31,569 bases of DNA, taken from assembly GCA_002435385.1 (NCBI GenBank), contig DJMN01000061.1, forward strand, positions 20,705 to 52,273, in the 5' to 3' direction. Below, piece by piece: positions 9,784 through 19,549 of the stretch. Origin of the DNA: Patescibacteria group bacterium UBA6489. GTDB lineage: Bacteria; Patescibacteriota; Gracilibacteria; BD1-5; UBA6164. Each line of letters starts with the position of its first letter. Position 1 is the first letter of the stretch. Below the pieces are notes generated by a model, which was not told the origin of the DNA, ran no database searches, and saw only the letters and a program-made list of their open reading frames with translations. Both the position numbers and the translations under genes were made by a program.

Positions 9784-10749
9784 TTAGGTTCTATTTATCA
9801 GATTTATCATATAGTTGTTGTAGTTGTTTTTTAGTGATGAGTTACATTTATTACATCATTTTGTAATTGCGTTTAGTGAGAATTGGTCTATATTTGTAAC
9901 TTCTTTGTCATCATAATAACATGGGTATATTTTAACTCATTTTTCATCAATTTGATACATAATTGATTTTATTGGGATAAAGCATAGTTTTGATGTAGAT
10001 GCAGTTATGTTATTGTCTTCAAATCAATTTTTTATTATGGATATATTTTTGTGAGATTTTTTTATATTTTCTAGTATTGTTTTTATTTTTTGTATTTCAT
10101 CTGTTTCTGGTGTGTTTTCTTCTGATTTTCATCAATTTTTTTCTATGAGGATAAAATTGTGAATATTTGGTGAGGTAGTTGTATAGAGTTCTTTAAAATC
10201 TGAAATTTTTTCTAGGTTAAATTTTCAGATTACTGTATTCCATTGTACTTTTATTTGTTTGTCTTTTAAGTACTTAGTTAGTTCTATTATTTTATCAAAT
10301 GCTCAGGGTAAGCTTCTCCATTTATCGTGATTTTTATCAGGATAGTCTATTGAGAATGTGAAGTTGTCTACTCAGGCTTTTATTAACCTGTCTACTTTGT
10401 CTATGTTTAATAAGCTTCAGTTTGTGGGAAAATCAAAGGAGATGTTATACTTATTTCATATTTTTACTATTTTTAGTATGTCTTCAAATATTAGCATTGG
10501 TTCTCATCATAGTAGTTGTATGTGTTTGTGTTTCACTCTGTCTTTTAGTATTTGGGATAATGATTTGTATAGGTTTTTTATTATTTTTTCTTTGTTTTGT
10601 TTTATTGTCCAGTCTTTGCATATTGGGCACCTTGCATTACATCAGATGGATTTTAGATGGATTTTATAAGTTCTTGAAATTGGATTTTTTCAAGATTTTA
10701 TTAGTAGGTAGTTTAGCAGGTCATTTTTTTCTTTTGTGTTTAATTTCAT
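9784..10749 (-). CDS. Radical SAM/SPASM protein
   Basis: The table-25 frame gives 321 aa. A 30-residue N-terminal extension (MKLNTKEKND...) precedes CNARCPIC (Cys37, 41, 44) with Trp47 three residues after the last cysteine. LLGGEP (79-84) has both Gly as TGA. The C-terminus carries a CFIPIKSIMYQIDEKGVKIY block followed by PCYYDD and CNKC, a twitch/SPASM-like cysteine set. It faces the plus-strand deacetylase convergently across 92 bases that hold no gene. Upstream lies the U32-like pair on the same strand, 93 bases away. The family is certain and the substrate unknown. Confidence 0.92.
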
Positions 10750-10842
10750 ATTTAGTTTATGATAGTATTGTTATTATTTAATAATCTTAATTTGTCCTAA
10801 GGTATTTCTCTCTTTGGATAAATTATTCTCCTAACATTAGGA

Positions 10843-11700
10843 TTATAATATATTATCATATAGTATCAAAGAATTTTCTAGTGTTAAATTTTTTTGTTTC
10901 TTAAATATTGTATTTCATCTAAGGATTAGGTCTTCTCATAGAACATTTTCTGAATAATTTGTCTTTATTTTTTCTTTTTTGTAGCATTCTTTGTTGCAGG
11001 TGGTTGTTATGTTTGTATTGTTTAGGTTGTTTGTTATTTTATGTGTTATACAGGCTCTTCAACTCATTACATATGTGAATGGTGTTGATATGATAGTCTT
11101 AATTCATAGTTCTTTTATGTTATTTGTGTTTTCGTTTATTATGTCTATTAGTATTCATTTTATGTCATTTTCTTTTATGAAGTTTCTATAATATTTATTG
11201 TTGAAGGTATTTTGGTATGTGTATTTTTGGTTTTGTTTTATTTGATTCAGGTTTATATATTTTCTTATGTTTTCAGGGATTATTATATTATCTGTAAGAT
11301 TTTTTCTGATTAAAACTCTTGTTCTGTAAAATGTTTGTCACAGTATTATATTTTGCTTTTTTAGTTTATTTATGAGGCTTAGGTCATTTATTATGTAGTT
11401 TATATTTTCTATTTTTATTAGTTTTTCTATGTTTTTATTTATTATTTCTTTATTCTGAGATGTTATTATTGAAGTTAGGTAATATATGTTTATTCCATTT
11501 TTTTGTAATTTATTAATTTGTTCAATGTAGTTTGATATGTCTATGTTTAATTTTTCACAAAATTGGTTTCAGAATGCTATTCATACTAGTTTATCTATTT
11601 TTGATATTTTTATTTTTTCAAATGTATTTTTAGCTTCATTTAATAAATCTATCTTTTTTTGAAATGATTTTGTTCATAGGTTTATTATGTAATTGTTCAT
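10843..11700 (-). CDS. U32-family-like protein, second of a pair
   Basis: The table-25 frame gives 285 aa. The body reads as a TIM-barrel-like succession of Ile/Lys/Asn-rich strands. Its C-terminal part, GILIDIINENTNNIKELGIK, TIISTPFTYVMSGRACITHK and TTCNKEC, resembles the UbiV-type branch of peptidase family U32, with cysteines at positions that could hold a 4Fe-4S cluster. U32 members so named are mostly RNA or quinone hydroxylases (UbiU/UbiV, TrhP, RlhA), not proteases. It starts 3 bp after the stop of the better-matching U32 gene, so the two probably form a heterodimer as UbiU-UbiV do. No quinone pathway is expected in this lineage, so another substrate is likely. Confidence 0.62.
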
Positions 11701-11703
11701 AAT

Positions 11704-12615
11704 TTATTTTTCTAAGGAGTAGTAACAGTTATTTCCATTGCAGTAATTTTTTCAATATTTTTTGATGATTTCTTCTTTTTCTTTTTTGTAGTCTTTTTTT
11801 CATTTTACTATATCTATTATGCTGTTTATTTCTTGTAGAAAATTATTTCATCTTCAGGGGATTTTTAGTGAATCTATTCATATTTCTTTGAGTTTGTTTA
11901 TAATGCATATTCAACATTTTTTTCCTCATTTTGTTAAATCTTCTGTTATTTTTTTTGAAAAATCACTTTTGTTGTATTTTATTGTATAGCATAATCCGTC
12001 AACTCAATATCCGTGAGAGGCTCTGCATAAAGCTCAATTAAATATACAAGGGTCTCAAAGTATAAATGCTTCTGTTTCTATGTTGAGTCAGTTTCTTTTT
12101 ATGTAATCTATTGTTTCTTTCATCTCGTTTATTAGAGATTCTCTTGGAAATATAATTCTTTTTATGTTTAGGTTTTTGAAGTTTTTTAATATGAATTCTA
12201 ATGAGTCTGTGTTGTAGATTCAGAAATCTCAGCTTAGGTGTATTTCTTTTTGAAAGTTTTGTTCTGATAAAAGGCTTAATAGGTGTATGTCTGCAACGAT
12301 AATTCAATCAATATCTGTTGTTTCTAGGTAGTTTGTGTATTTTTTTATAAGTGGAAATTGTTTGTTTGTGTAAAATTGTTCATTTAGTGTTATGTATAAT
12401 TTTTTGTTATGTTTTTTTAATGTGGATAGTAGTTTTTCAAATATTTTTTGTGATGTGAATTGTTGTTCGTATTTGTATCTCCTATTTAGTGAAATTTCAA
12501 ATCCATAGTTGTAGAACCACTCAAAGGGGATATATCAACAAAAGAATTCATCAATTTCTGAATTTATGTACGATTTTATATCGTTTATTGGGGATATTCA
12601 GGCGATTATTTTCAT
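11704..12615 (-). CDS. Peptidase U32-family protein
   Basis: The table-25 frame gives 303 aa. Strong family blocks are EIHLSGDFGIYNTDSLEFIL, IIFPRESLINEM, and the cysteine region CIFNGALCRASHGYGVDGLC...KKCGICIIN followed by LKEIGIDSLKIPGRGN; the 'GIDSLKI-GR' segment is a U32 hallmark. The cysteines fit a 4Fe-4S site as in UbiU/TrhP-type proteins. These enzymes hydroxylate RNA bases or quinones using prephenate or unknown donors; the collagenase name of the family is historical. It is the first gene of a two-gene U32 unit. Its leader (AACCCCCC before ATG) has no Shine-Dalgarno sequence. Function here is open: RNA modification or a step on the island's product are both possible. Confidence 0.82.
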
Positions 12616-12748
12616 GGGGGGTTATTTTTTGGGTTATTTTTTAGAATTGTAAGTGGTTTTTACTTTTTTTCAATTTAATTGATTTTCCTTTTTGTTGTTT
12701 TTGGGTATTCTTCTTTTTAATAGAAGAGATTGTTTAACTAACTAAAGT

Positions 12749-14014
12749 ATGTTATCAAAAGAACAAATAAAATTTTTTTTGTCATATCAGTTTTTGGATA
12801 ATGAAGAACAAATAAATAGGGATATTGATTTCGTAAATGCTATAAAGTTGAGAAAATCTGTGAGTGATTCTGATTGTTATGATGATGTACTTGATATTAT
12901 TGAGGTTTCTGTAAAGAAGAGTCTTGATTGAAAGAATATATCAGAGGTTTGACTTCTTTTGTCTTGATGAGTTGATTCTTTTTTGCTTTTGTATTTTTTA
13001 AGAAAGAATTTTCCTAAGCTTAAAATATATGCTTTAACTTTATTGTCGGAAAAGGATAGAGAGAAAATACAGAAATTGAAGGATTTGTCAGATTTTTTTT
13101 GAGCTAAACATATTTGTTATATAAAGGATTTTTCTTATGGTGATGTGTTGTATGAATTAAAGGATATTTATTCTAATGGTTGAGAATTGGTTTGAGATGA
13201 TGGTTATATTATAAACAATTTTTTGTTTAGGAATATAAAAAAGGATTATAATCTTGAGTATGTTTTTACAGCTGATGGTATGGATGTTTTATTTTGAGGT
13301 TTGAGTCAATATAGGTTATCGTATTTGGAAAATAAATATTTTGATGTTGTGAAGAGTGAGTTCTTTAGAGATGTGTATGAGGAAAGGTATTATTTTGAAA
13401 ATATAAAGAAATATTGAAAAGAGTTTTTTTATAAGTTTGGGGAGTTTTTTTGAGGAGATCATTTATGAGAAAATTGAGAATCAGAAATAGAGAGTTTTTT
13501 TGAGTATTTTGAGAAAGTAGAGATTTGAGATAGTCTTTTGAAGAAACAGATTTATTTTAATTATGTGTTTTTAATTCAGAATAGAAGGAAGTATATTGAG
13601 AATTCTGGGAAGATTAATGGAATAAAAACTATTTCTCCTTTTATTGATAGGCAGTTTGTAAAAGGTGTATTTGAATTGAATTTAGATGATGGTTGTTTGC
13701 TTGATGAGAAAGAAACTAAGCTAATTATAAGAAAAATAGCTAAGTGAGTGTTGGATGATAATAATATTGATTTTGAATTTTTTGATGTTTGAAGGATTAA
13801 TTATTTTAAGATTTTTAATGAAAATAAAAAGCATATTCAAATGGTTTGATTGTTTTTGTATAAAAGGTGAATTATTGAAAAGGAGTATTTGGCTAAATTA
13901 AATTGTTTTGTGTCTAATTCTATGTGGTATGAGAACAAAATGAGGATTTATTTGCTTCTTAATTTGTATTATTACCTCACCCTAGCCCTCTGCTACGCTT
14001 TAACTTCAGAATAG
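12749..14014 (+). CDS. Asparagine-synthase-like amidotransferase lacking the glutaminase domain
   Basis: The table-25 frame gives 421 aa. The PP-loop SGGVDS (residues 72-77, both Gly TGA) and a later FTADGMDVLFGG, corresponding to the AsnB GDGADELFGG block, define an Asn_synthase (ATP-pyrophosphatase) domain. There is no N-terminal Cys-nucleophile glutaminase domain; an unrelated stretch of about 65 residues stands in its place. Stand-alone versions adenylate a carboxylate and couple it to an amine, as in lasso-peptide cyclase, beta-lactam synthetase and some glycan amidations. The last 14 residues (YLTLALCYALTSE) are encoded by a palindromic repeat that has provided the stop codon, so the original C-terminus is probably replaced. 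The plus-strand start diverges from the U32 pair. Confidence 0.87.
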
Positions 14015-14064
14015 TCGTAACAAGTACTCTTTTCTTCACTTATCCTTAGATGAGTAGGAGGAAT
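13974..14064. repeat. Palindromic-element copy forming the end of the asparagine-synthase-like gene
   Basis: ACCTCACCCTAGCCCTC begins a block that ends in TCCTTAGATGAGTAGGAGGA. The start is the same as in the copy at 25211 (ACCTCACCCTAGCCCTC), but the middle differs. The first 41 bases are translated as part of the upstream gene, which then stops at TAG 14012-14014. It is a clear case of this repeat family encroaching on a coding region. Confidence 0.7.
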
Positions 14065-14075
14065 AAAATATGTAT

Positions 14076-15077
14076 TTATTTAATTTTATTTATCTCATCA
14101 AATAGTTCTTTTAGGTTTTCCTTTATTTTGTTTCAGGTTCTATCTAGTAGGGATAGGTTTATTGTGTAGTAGGTTGAGTAGTTTTTGTGTCTTGATAGAT
14201 TTTTAATTTTTGAGATGAATGTGAAGTTTTTGGTGTTTATTTGTTTTGGGAGTTTTATTGTGATGTTGTAGAAGGATGGAGTAGTTTTCTTAGTTTCTTT
14301 TAGTATTTTTATTTCTGTGTTTTTTAGTTTTTTTTGTATTAGTTTTAGTATACTTTTTCTTTTTTGTAGTTCATTTTCTAGGTTTATTAGGGTGTGTTTT
14401 CAGTAGATAGCAGCAAAGTCGTTGTATCTAAAATTTATTCAGTTTTGTCTTTTTTTGTTTCATTTGTATTTTCAGTTTGATTTGAATGTGATTATTTTCT
14501 TTAGTAGGTTTTTATTTTTGGTTATGATTATTCCTCATTCTCATGATTTTATCATTTTGTTTGAGTCTAGTGAGTAGATTCCTATGTCCGCTAGTGTTCA
14601 TAAGTAGTTTTTTCAGATTTTTCATCAGATGGTTTGGCAACAGTCTTCTATGGTTTTTATTTTATATTTTTTTGAGAGTTTAATTATTTCTTTTGTGTTT
14701 TCTATTCAGTATCAGTCCATGTGGACTATAAAAATGACTTTTGGAGAGTGTTGTTTGATTTTGTTTTCTAGGTCTTTTGTATCCATAGAGTATGGAGTAT
14801 TATTATTTGATTTTACGAATTTGTAGTTGATTTCTAGAAAGTTTAGGATGTTTGTTACTGATTGTGAGTTTATTGAGGTTGTTAGGATTATGTCTCATTT
14901 TTGTATTCATAGGGTTTTTAGGCTTGAGATTATTGCGGTGCTTCAACTAGAGGTGGTTGTAATATTTTTCATTCAAAATAAATTGGAGAAAGTTTGTTCT
15001 AGTTCATAGATTTTCTCTCCAGCATTTAGTGGGTAGTGTTTTAGGAAATTTTGTAGTTGTGTGGTTATGTTTTGCAT
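14076..15077 (-). CDS. DegT/DnrJ/EryC1-family PLP aminotransferase
   Basis: The table-25 frame gives 333 aa. Blocks: TTTSSGSTAIISSLKTLGIQ, VIFIVHMDGYG, KTIEDCCQTIGG (Asp145 for the PLP pyridine nitrogen), then LADIGIYSLDSNKMIKSGEG with Lys174 as the expected Schiff-base lysine. This is a different subfamily from the copy at 963-1994 and is closer to PseC/perosamine-synthase-type sequences in its NKMI-GEGG motif. It probably aminates a nucleotide-linked keto-sugar. Leu is almost always CTA and Gly mostly TGA, the typical A/C-rich minus-strand codon pattern here. Palindromic repeats border it on both sides. Confidence 0.92.
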
Positions 15078-15090
15078 GTGTGGTTTTTAG

Positions 15091-15288
15091 GAAATACCCC
15101 TCCCTAGCCCTCCCCTTTCTGGAGAGGGAATTTAAGGAATTATATGTTTTAGACCACCCCTAGCCCCCTCATTACTAAGGAGGGGGGACAGTTTTTTTGT
15201 CTGTCTTTTCTGAATTCCCTTGTTTGTTCCTTGCTTTCTACCTTAATAATGTGGAGTTAGAGGGGGATTTTAGATTAGTAGGGGAAGA
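15091..15288. repeat. Cluster of three palindromic repeat units
   Basis: There are three G+C-rich units: 15096-15137 (CCCCTCCCTAGCCCTCCCC, then GGAGAGGGAATT), 15152-15190 (CCACCCCTAGCCCCCTC, then AAGGAGGGGGGACA) and a more degraded one at about 15218-15288 (TTCCTTGCTTTC, then GTTAGAGGGGGATTTTAG). Each can fold through its CCC/GGG arms. The block fills the 217-base gap between the aminotransferase and the kinase genes; no gene or other signal was seen there. Confidence 0.8.
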
Positions 15289-15294
15289 ATGGTT

Positions 15295-16536
15295 TTAGTA
15301 GTTATCAAAGTAGTTAATAATGTTTTGTTTTTCTGTTTCTAGTAATTGTTTGAAGTCTTTTAGTTCGTGGTTGTTGCGGATTGTGTTATGCCAGTATATT
15401 CATAAAACTTCGTTTTGTATAGTTTTGTATATTTTTTTTCATCAGAGTGTTTGGATGTCGTGTCTTATGTATTTGTTTGTTTTGTATTTATCAAAGGCGT
15501 AGTAGAAGCTTTGTATTAGTGTTAGTTTTGGTTTTATTTTATTATTCCAGTTACTCCGTAGTGTACAAAAGAAGTAGAATGGTTGTAAAAAACTAGGTCA
15601 GAAGTGTAGGGATTCGTAGTCAATTGCAATTGGTGTTTTTTTGTAGAAGATTATGTTGTCTATGTGTAAGTCGTGGTGTTGAAATATGTAGTGGATTGTT
15701 TTTCAGTCTTGCCCTCTTAAGGAGCATCAAGACTTCGTTTTTGATATGTGGATTTTGTTGATTTTATCCATTATTTGGAAGTAGATTTTTGTGAATTTTT
15801 CTAGTGTGTTGAATTGTTTTTTTGTTCAGTATTTGTATTTGAAGAATAGTAGGTTGTTTTGTTTTGCTAGTAGGTTTTTGTTGTTTAGTTTTAGTAGTGG
15901 GAGATTTTTCTTGTTTTTTAGGATCTTTTCTAGGATGTGGTATTGGAAGTATTCGTATAGGGAGATGAGTTTGTATGAGTGGTTTCATTTTTTATAGATG
16001 TATCAGGGTTTGTTTAGGCAGTATTTTATGGTTTGTGTTTTGTCTTGTTGTGATTTTTTTAGTTTTTCTATGTTTTGGGTGTTGTTTATTATGTCTTGTT
16101 TGAAGTGTTTTCTGGTGATTTGTTGGTCTCTTTGTCAGTATAGTTTGATGAATGTTTTGTATAGTTCTAGGTTTATTTCTTCGTGGTATAGTATGAAGAA
16201 TATTAGGTATTTTTTGTTTATGTCTTTTGAGGTTTTTAGTATTTGATTTATTTGGTTGTTTAGGTTGTTTTTTTCTATGTGGTTTTGAAATAGTTTTTTG
16301 ATGTTTTGGTTTTTGCTGATTGTTTCTATTTGGTTTTTATTGTTTAGGTATAGTAGGAGTTTTGTTTTTGTTGTTTTGTTTGATATGGTGAATTCTATGA
16401 GGTATTTTTCTTGGTGTTTTCAGATTCATTTGAAGTGGTAGAGTCAGTCTTCTAGGAGGATGTCAAAAAGAGGTGACTTGTTTATGGTGATTTTGAGTCA
16501 GAGTTGTTGGAGATGTTTGGATAGTTGGTTTAGCAT
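15295..16536 (-). CDS. APH/choline-kinase-like phosphotransferase
   Basis: The table-25 frame gives 413 aa. The kinase signature is in the C-terminal half: HHDLHIDNIIFYK (catalytic-loop Asp289, Asn after Ile-Asp) and AIDYESLHFGPS (Asp306, metal-binding DxE-like). This is the HxDLHxxN...D(Y/F)E pattern of aminoglycoside-phosphotransferase/choline-kinase folds. The N-terminal 200 residues are Lys/Asn/Gln-rich and do not show a recognisable Gly-rich loop. Such kinases phosphorylate small alcohols or sugars, and in glycan loci often choline, ethanolamine or heptose. A CGG codon at residue 327 is one of only five CGA/CGG codons noticed in the window. Repeats lie directly upstream and downstream. 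Resistance is not implied. Confidence 0.8.
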
Positions 16537-16559
16537 GTGTGTGTTGTTATGTGGTATTG

Positions 16560-16606
16560 CCCTCACCCTTGAATCCCCTCTCTTTTGGAGGAGTAGGGGG
16601 AAAAAG
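16560..16606. repeat. Palindromic repeat unit
   Basis: CCCTCACCCTTGAATCCCC is followed by TCTTTTGGAGGAGTAGGGGG. The arms can pair (CCCCTCTC with GGAGGAGTAGGGG) and the unit belongs to the same family as those at 15091 and 18490. It lies just upstream of the kinase start and downstream of the nuclease-like gene's terminator. Confidence 0.7.
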
Positions 16607-16644
16607 ATGTTTTTAGATTTTATAATTGATTTTAAGAAAAAAAT

Positions 16645-16675
16645 AAAAAAGTACTAGAGAATTTAGTACTTTTTT
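16645..16675. terminator. Intrinsic terminator of the nuclease-like gene
   Basis: A 12-bp perfect stem AAAAAAGTACTA (16645-16656) pairs with TAGTACTTTTTT (16664-16675) around a 7-nt loop, flanked by A and T runs. It overlaps the TAA stop (16674-16676) of the minus-strand gene, the same stop-in-hairpin arrangement as at 32-65. Confidence 0.85.
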
Positions 16676-17498
16676 ATAAATTTATAATATATATCCTGTC
16701 TTTGTTTGCACTGAATGTTTCGTAAATATCTTTTTTCCAATTTTCAAATGCTTCTTTGTTTTTCTCTTCATCCTCATATATTTGAACATTAAATAATACA
16801 ATAAATAATGTTTCCCAATCTTTTAAGTATCTTATTATTTTGTCAGGTATCGTACATAGTTCTTTTCTTGTTGTAGGTCATTTTATCTCAATAGCAGTTT
16901 TTTCAATTACAATGTCAGGTCTAGAATGGTTCTTATAGTCTTCAATTACAGTATTCTCATAATGAGATCGTAAGAATCAAGCCAATTCCATTTGATAAGG
17001 TTCTTCTCTTGAATGGTATCTTAAGGGAACATATCAACTTATTTTCTTATGAAGCTCTTTTATAAATATTGGTATTCTCTCTATTCTTTCTTTTTCTGCT
17101 ATTTTCTTTTTTTGATATCTATCGTATTTATAAAAAATAAAAGAAATTAAACACAGTCAAAATATTGTTAATAAAGATATTATTTCTCATGTACTCAATT
17201 TTGGTAATATAAATACGAAAAATATAAACGTTATAATAATAATACTTTTAATTATATCTTCTTCTTTTTTAGTTTTATAACTTGTTCTTGTATAACTTTT
17301 TTTTCTGTAATTCTGTTTTTGCGGAAATTTTTTTCTTCTTCTAGGTTTGGGAGTATCCCAAAAATTACTTGATATATTTAGAAAACCATCATAAATGGTG
17401 TCTTGATTTTTTCTAGGTCTCCCTCTTTTTTTAGGGGGATTGTAATAGTTCCATAAATTATCTCAGATGTTTCATATATCGTTAGTTTTTCTTACCAT
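16674..17498 (-). CDS. Membrane protein with AT-hook and PD-(D/E)XK nuclease-like domain
   Basis: The table-25 frame gives 274 aa. In order: a basic N-terminus with an AT-hook-like KKRGRPRK (residues 23-30), a second basic patch (PRRRKKFPQK), two predicted membrane segments (about 82-100 and 106-123), a charged linker, and a C-terminal domain with Glu171, Asp195 and Glu204-Ile-Lys206 (SRPDIVIEKTAIEIKGP). The latter matches the E...D...ExK active site of PD-(D/E)XK nucleases. A minor-groove binder anchored to the membrane with a nuclease fold suggests DNA uptake processing or defence, but this is inference. One CGA codon is at residue 177. Codon use is less skewed than in neighbours. The product stands outside the radical-SAM theme. 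Confidence 0.78.
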
Positions 17499-17516
17499 AA
17501 ATTTATTGATAAAATT

Positions 17517-17555
17517 ATTGTAATTATGGTATCATATATTTGTATTTATTACAAT
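17517..17555. promoter_or_regulatory. Inverted repeat upstream of the nuclease-like gene
   Basis: ATTGTAAT (17517-17524) and ATTACAAT (17548-17555) are perfect inverted 8-mers 23 bases apart, in the 79-base gap upstream of the minus-strand nuclease-like gene (start 17498). They could be an operator or a weak stem. In DNA this A+T-rich, chance is a real possibility. Confidence 0.3.
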
Positions 17556-17577
17556 TTTTTAAGTTTTTAAAATTAAG

Positions 17578-18474
17578 CTAGAAATTAACCACCCTATAAT
17601 CCAAATCCAAATTCCCCTCATCACATCCCTTACAATACTCAATTTTACTTTTATCCTCTTCAACTTTCCTTACAAAATCCTGAGATTTCTCAGAATAAAA
17701 TAGTTTTTCTAAATTATCATCATTAACATTTCAAATACTGTATTTTTCTATTTGTTTATCTGTTATATAACAACAAGGAATAACTGTTCAATCAAAATTT
17801 ATAACTATTCATTCTTTTGGTTTGTTACAATAGTTTTTGTTTGTTTTTTTGTATCTAGAGTACCCTTTTTCATTTGGTATTAAGTGTTTCCACTTGATTT
17901 CTTTTATGAGTACTGTCTTGTATCTAAGTATATCTACTCATAAGTTTTTGGCTAATTTTTCTATACTTGTAACTTGATGTTCGTTATGTGACATTATTAT
18001 AAATTGGAGTTCTATAATTGGTCAGGTTCATAGTTTTTGTTTTAGGTTCACTAATTTTTTTATATTTGTGAGTACTGTGTTTAGGTTTCATCATTTTCTG
18101 AATTGTTCATAGATTTTTTGTGTTGTTCAGTCTACTGATATTGAGATGTAGTCTAGTCAGGCTTTTATTAGTTCTAGTGATTTTTCTGTTGTTAGGTGTG
18201 TTCAGTTTGTAGCTATTTTGATATTTTTGATTTGGTTTTGTTTGGCGTATGAGATGAATTCTCATATTTTTTTATGGAGTAGTGGTTCTCAGTAGTTGTA
18301 TAGGCTTATTGTTTTATTCTTTTTGTTTGGGATTTCGTCTATGATTTTTTTGAAGGTGTTAAATTTCATGTAGTCTTTTTCTCTAGAGTCTTGATGGGAA
18401 TAGCAGGTAGTACATCTGAGGTTGCAGATGTTTGTTACTTCTATCATTATGTCTTTTGGAAAGTTTGTTTGCAT
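17578..18474 (-). CDS. Radical SAM/SPASM protein, MoaA/PqqE-like
   Basis: The table-25 frame gives 298 aa. Motifs: VTNICNLRCTTCY (Cys17, 21, 24), LYNYGEPLLH, IATNGTHL, YISISVDGTT, then a clear SPASM-type C-terminus CNKPKEGIVINFDGTVIPCC...YCKGCDE. This is the most canonical radical-SAM/SPASM enzyme here. Relatives mature peptides or proteins, or modify sugars. It ends with TAG, unlike most neighbours. The final 30 codons shift from CTA/AAC-rich to balanced use, which may mark a recombination boundary. Repeats precede its start. Confidence 0.95.
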
Positions 18475-18489
18475 GGTGGTTTATTATGA

Positions 18490-18605
18490 GATACCCCTCC
18501 CTACCCCTCCCCTTTCTAGAGAGGGAATAATAGGAATTTAACAATTAAAACTCCCCCTACTCGTTCCTTGTTTTCCCCTCAATTGAGGGGGATTAAGGGG
18601 GAGCT
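18490..18605. repeat. Composite palindromic repeat, inverted partner of the 25211 copy
   Basis: The first unit (ACCCCTCCCTACCCCTCCCC, then AGAGAGGGAAT) is followed by AACTCCCCCTACTCGTTCCT...CCCCTCAATTGAGGGGG...AAGGGGGAG. The second unit reads on the opposite strand almost the same as the unit at 25265-25323, including ACGAGGAACGAGTAGGGGGA. The two copies thus form inverted repeats around the block 18611-25193. Confidence 0.85.
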
Positions 18606-18610
18606 ATTTT

Positions 18611-19549
18611 TTATAAATTATAATTCTTACAGCAGGTTTTACATATATCTAGTGGGAAGTTTTCTGTTATGTCTTGTTTTAGTCTTTTGTATTTGTAATC
18701 GTTTATTAGGTGTTCGAATTTGTCTCTTTTTAGGTTTCAGAAGTCGTTTTCTATGAATTCACAGATTGAGAGTCTTCATTTTTCGTTTATTCTGTATTGT
18801 TTGTCTATTTGTTTACAGGATATTTTTTCGTTTAGAAATATGCTTTGTGGTTCTATTTGTAGGTCTGTGTCTAGGTTTAGGTCTTTTAGTAGTCTGTATT
18901 TTTTCAGGAATTCACTTTTGTATTTTGTGTTTGTTTTTTGTTCGGTGTTTAGAGGTGAGATTATTAGGTCTGGGATTTTTGATTTGGATTTTTGGATGTC
19001 TTGTTCTGAGAAGTGCATTAGATAGATTAGTTTGTGCTGCAAGATTCCTATTTTGTTTAGGAGTAGGTGTAGTTTTATTAGGTTGTTGTTGCTTAGGTTT
19101 GGTGTGATGACTGTAGAGATTGTTAGTGGTTTTATTTCAAGTATGTAAGGGATTATGTTTATTATTCTTTTGAATAGTCATTGGTGTCATCTTGAGATGT
19201 CATGGTATTCTCAGTATCAGTCTATGGAGATGTTTATTTTTGTCAGGTTGTTTAAGTTTTGGAATGTGTTTATAAATTTATCTAGGAGTAGTCAGTTTGT
19301 TGTGATTTCGTAGGTGATGTTTTTTCTTTCTAGTTCTTTGAATATTTCTGGTATCATTGGGTATGCTAGAGTTTCTCATCATAGGAATGATATGTGGGAG
19401 TTTTGTGGTAGGTTTTCTATGATGTTAAAAGCTTCTCTGAGTGTTATTCTGGAAGGGGATTTTTTTCTCCTTTCTCATTGGCTACAGAAGTCGCATTTTA
19501 GGTTACAGTTTAGGCTTAGTTCCCAGTTTATTATGTATTTATTGTTCAT
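18611..19549 (-). CDS. Radical SAM protein with SPASM-like C-terminus
   Basis: The table-25 frame gives 312 aa. Motifs: LSLNCNLKCDFCSQG (Cys15, 19, 22), SFLGGETLAYP (GGET in place of GGEP, a common variant), EITTNGLLL, INISIDGYGEYHD, and a C-terminal Cys series ending ICKTCCKNYNL. The 'SIDG-x-x-E-x-HD' block is shared with the next two radical-SAM paralogs. Its start overlaps the upstream gene's end by 11 bp, indicating co-translation. Leu is nearly always CTA and Gly nearly always TGA. Confidence 0.93.

Noticed and set aside
10358..11191. Plus-strand hydrophobic open frames over the 9784-11700 region
   Set aside because: They are antisense shadows of A/C-rich minus-strand genes, whose complement reads as Phe/Leu/Val-rich peptides. 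The minus frames carry the radical-SAM and U32 motifs.
10843..12615. Secreted collagenase-type proteases
   Set aside because: The U32 'peptidase' label is historical. No signal peptide is visible and the cysteine pattern fits Fe-S hydroxylase-type members.
15295..16536. Aminoglycoside resistance gene
   Set aside because: Only the general HxDLHxxN and DYE kinase motifs are shared; context is biosynthetic and the N-terminal half is unlike known resistance enzymes.
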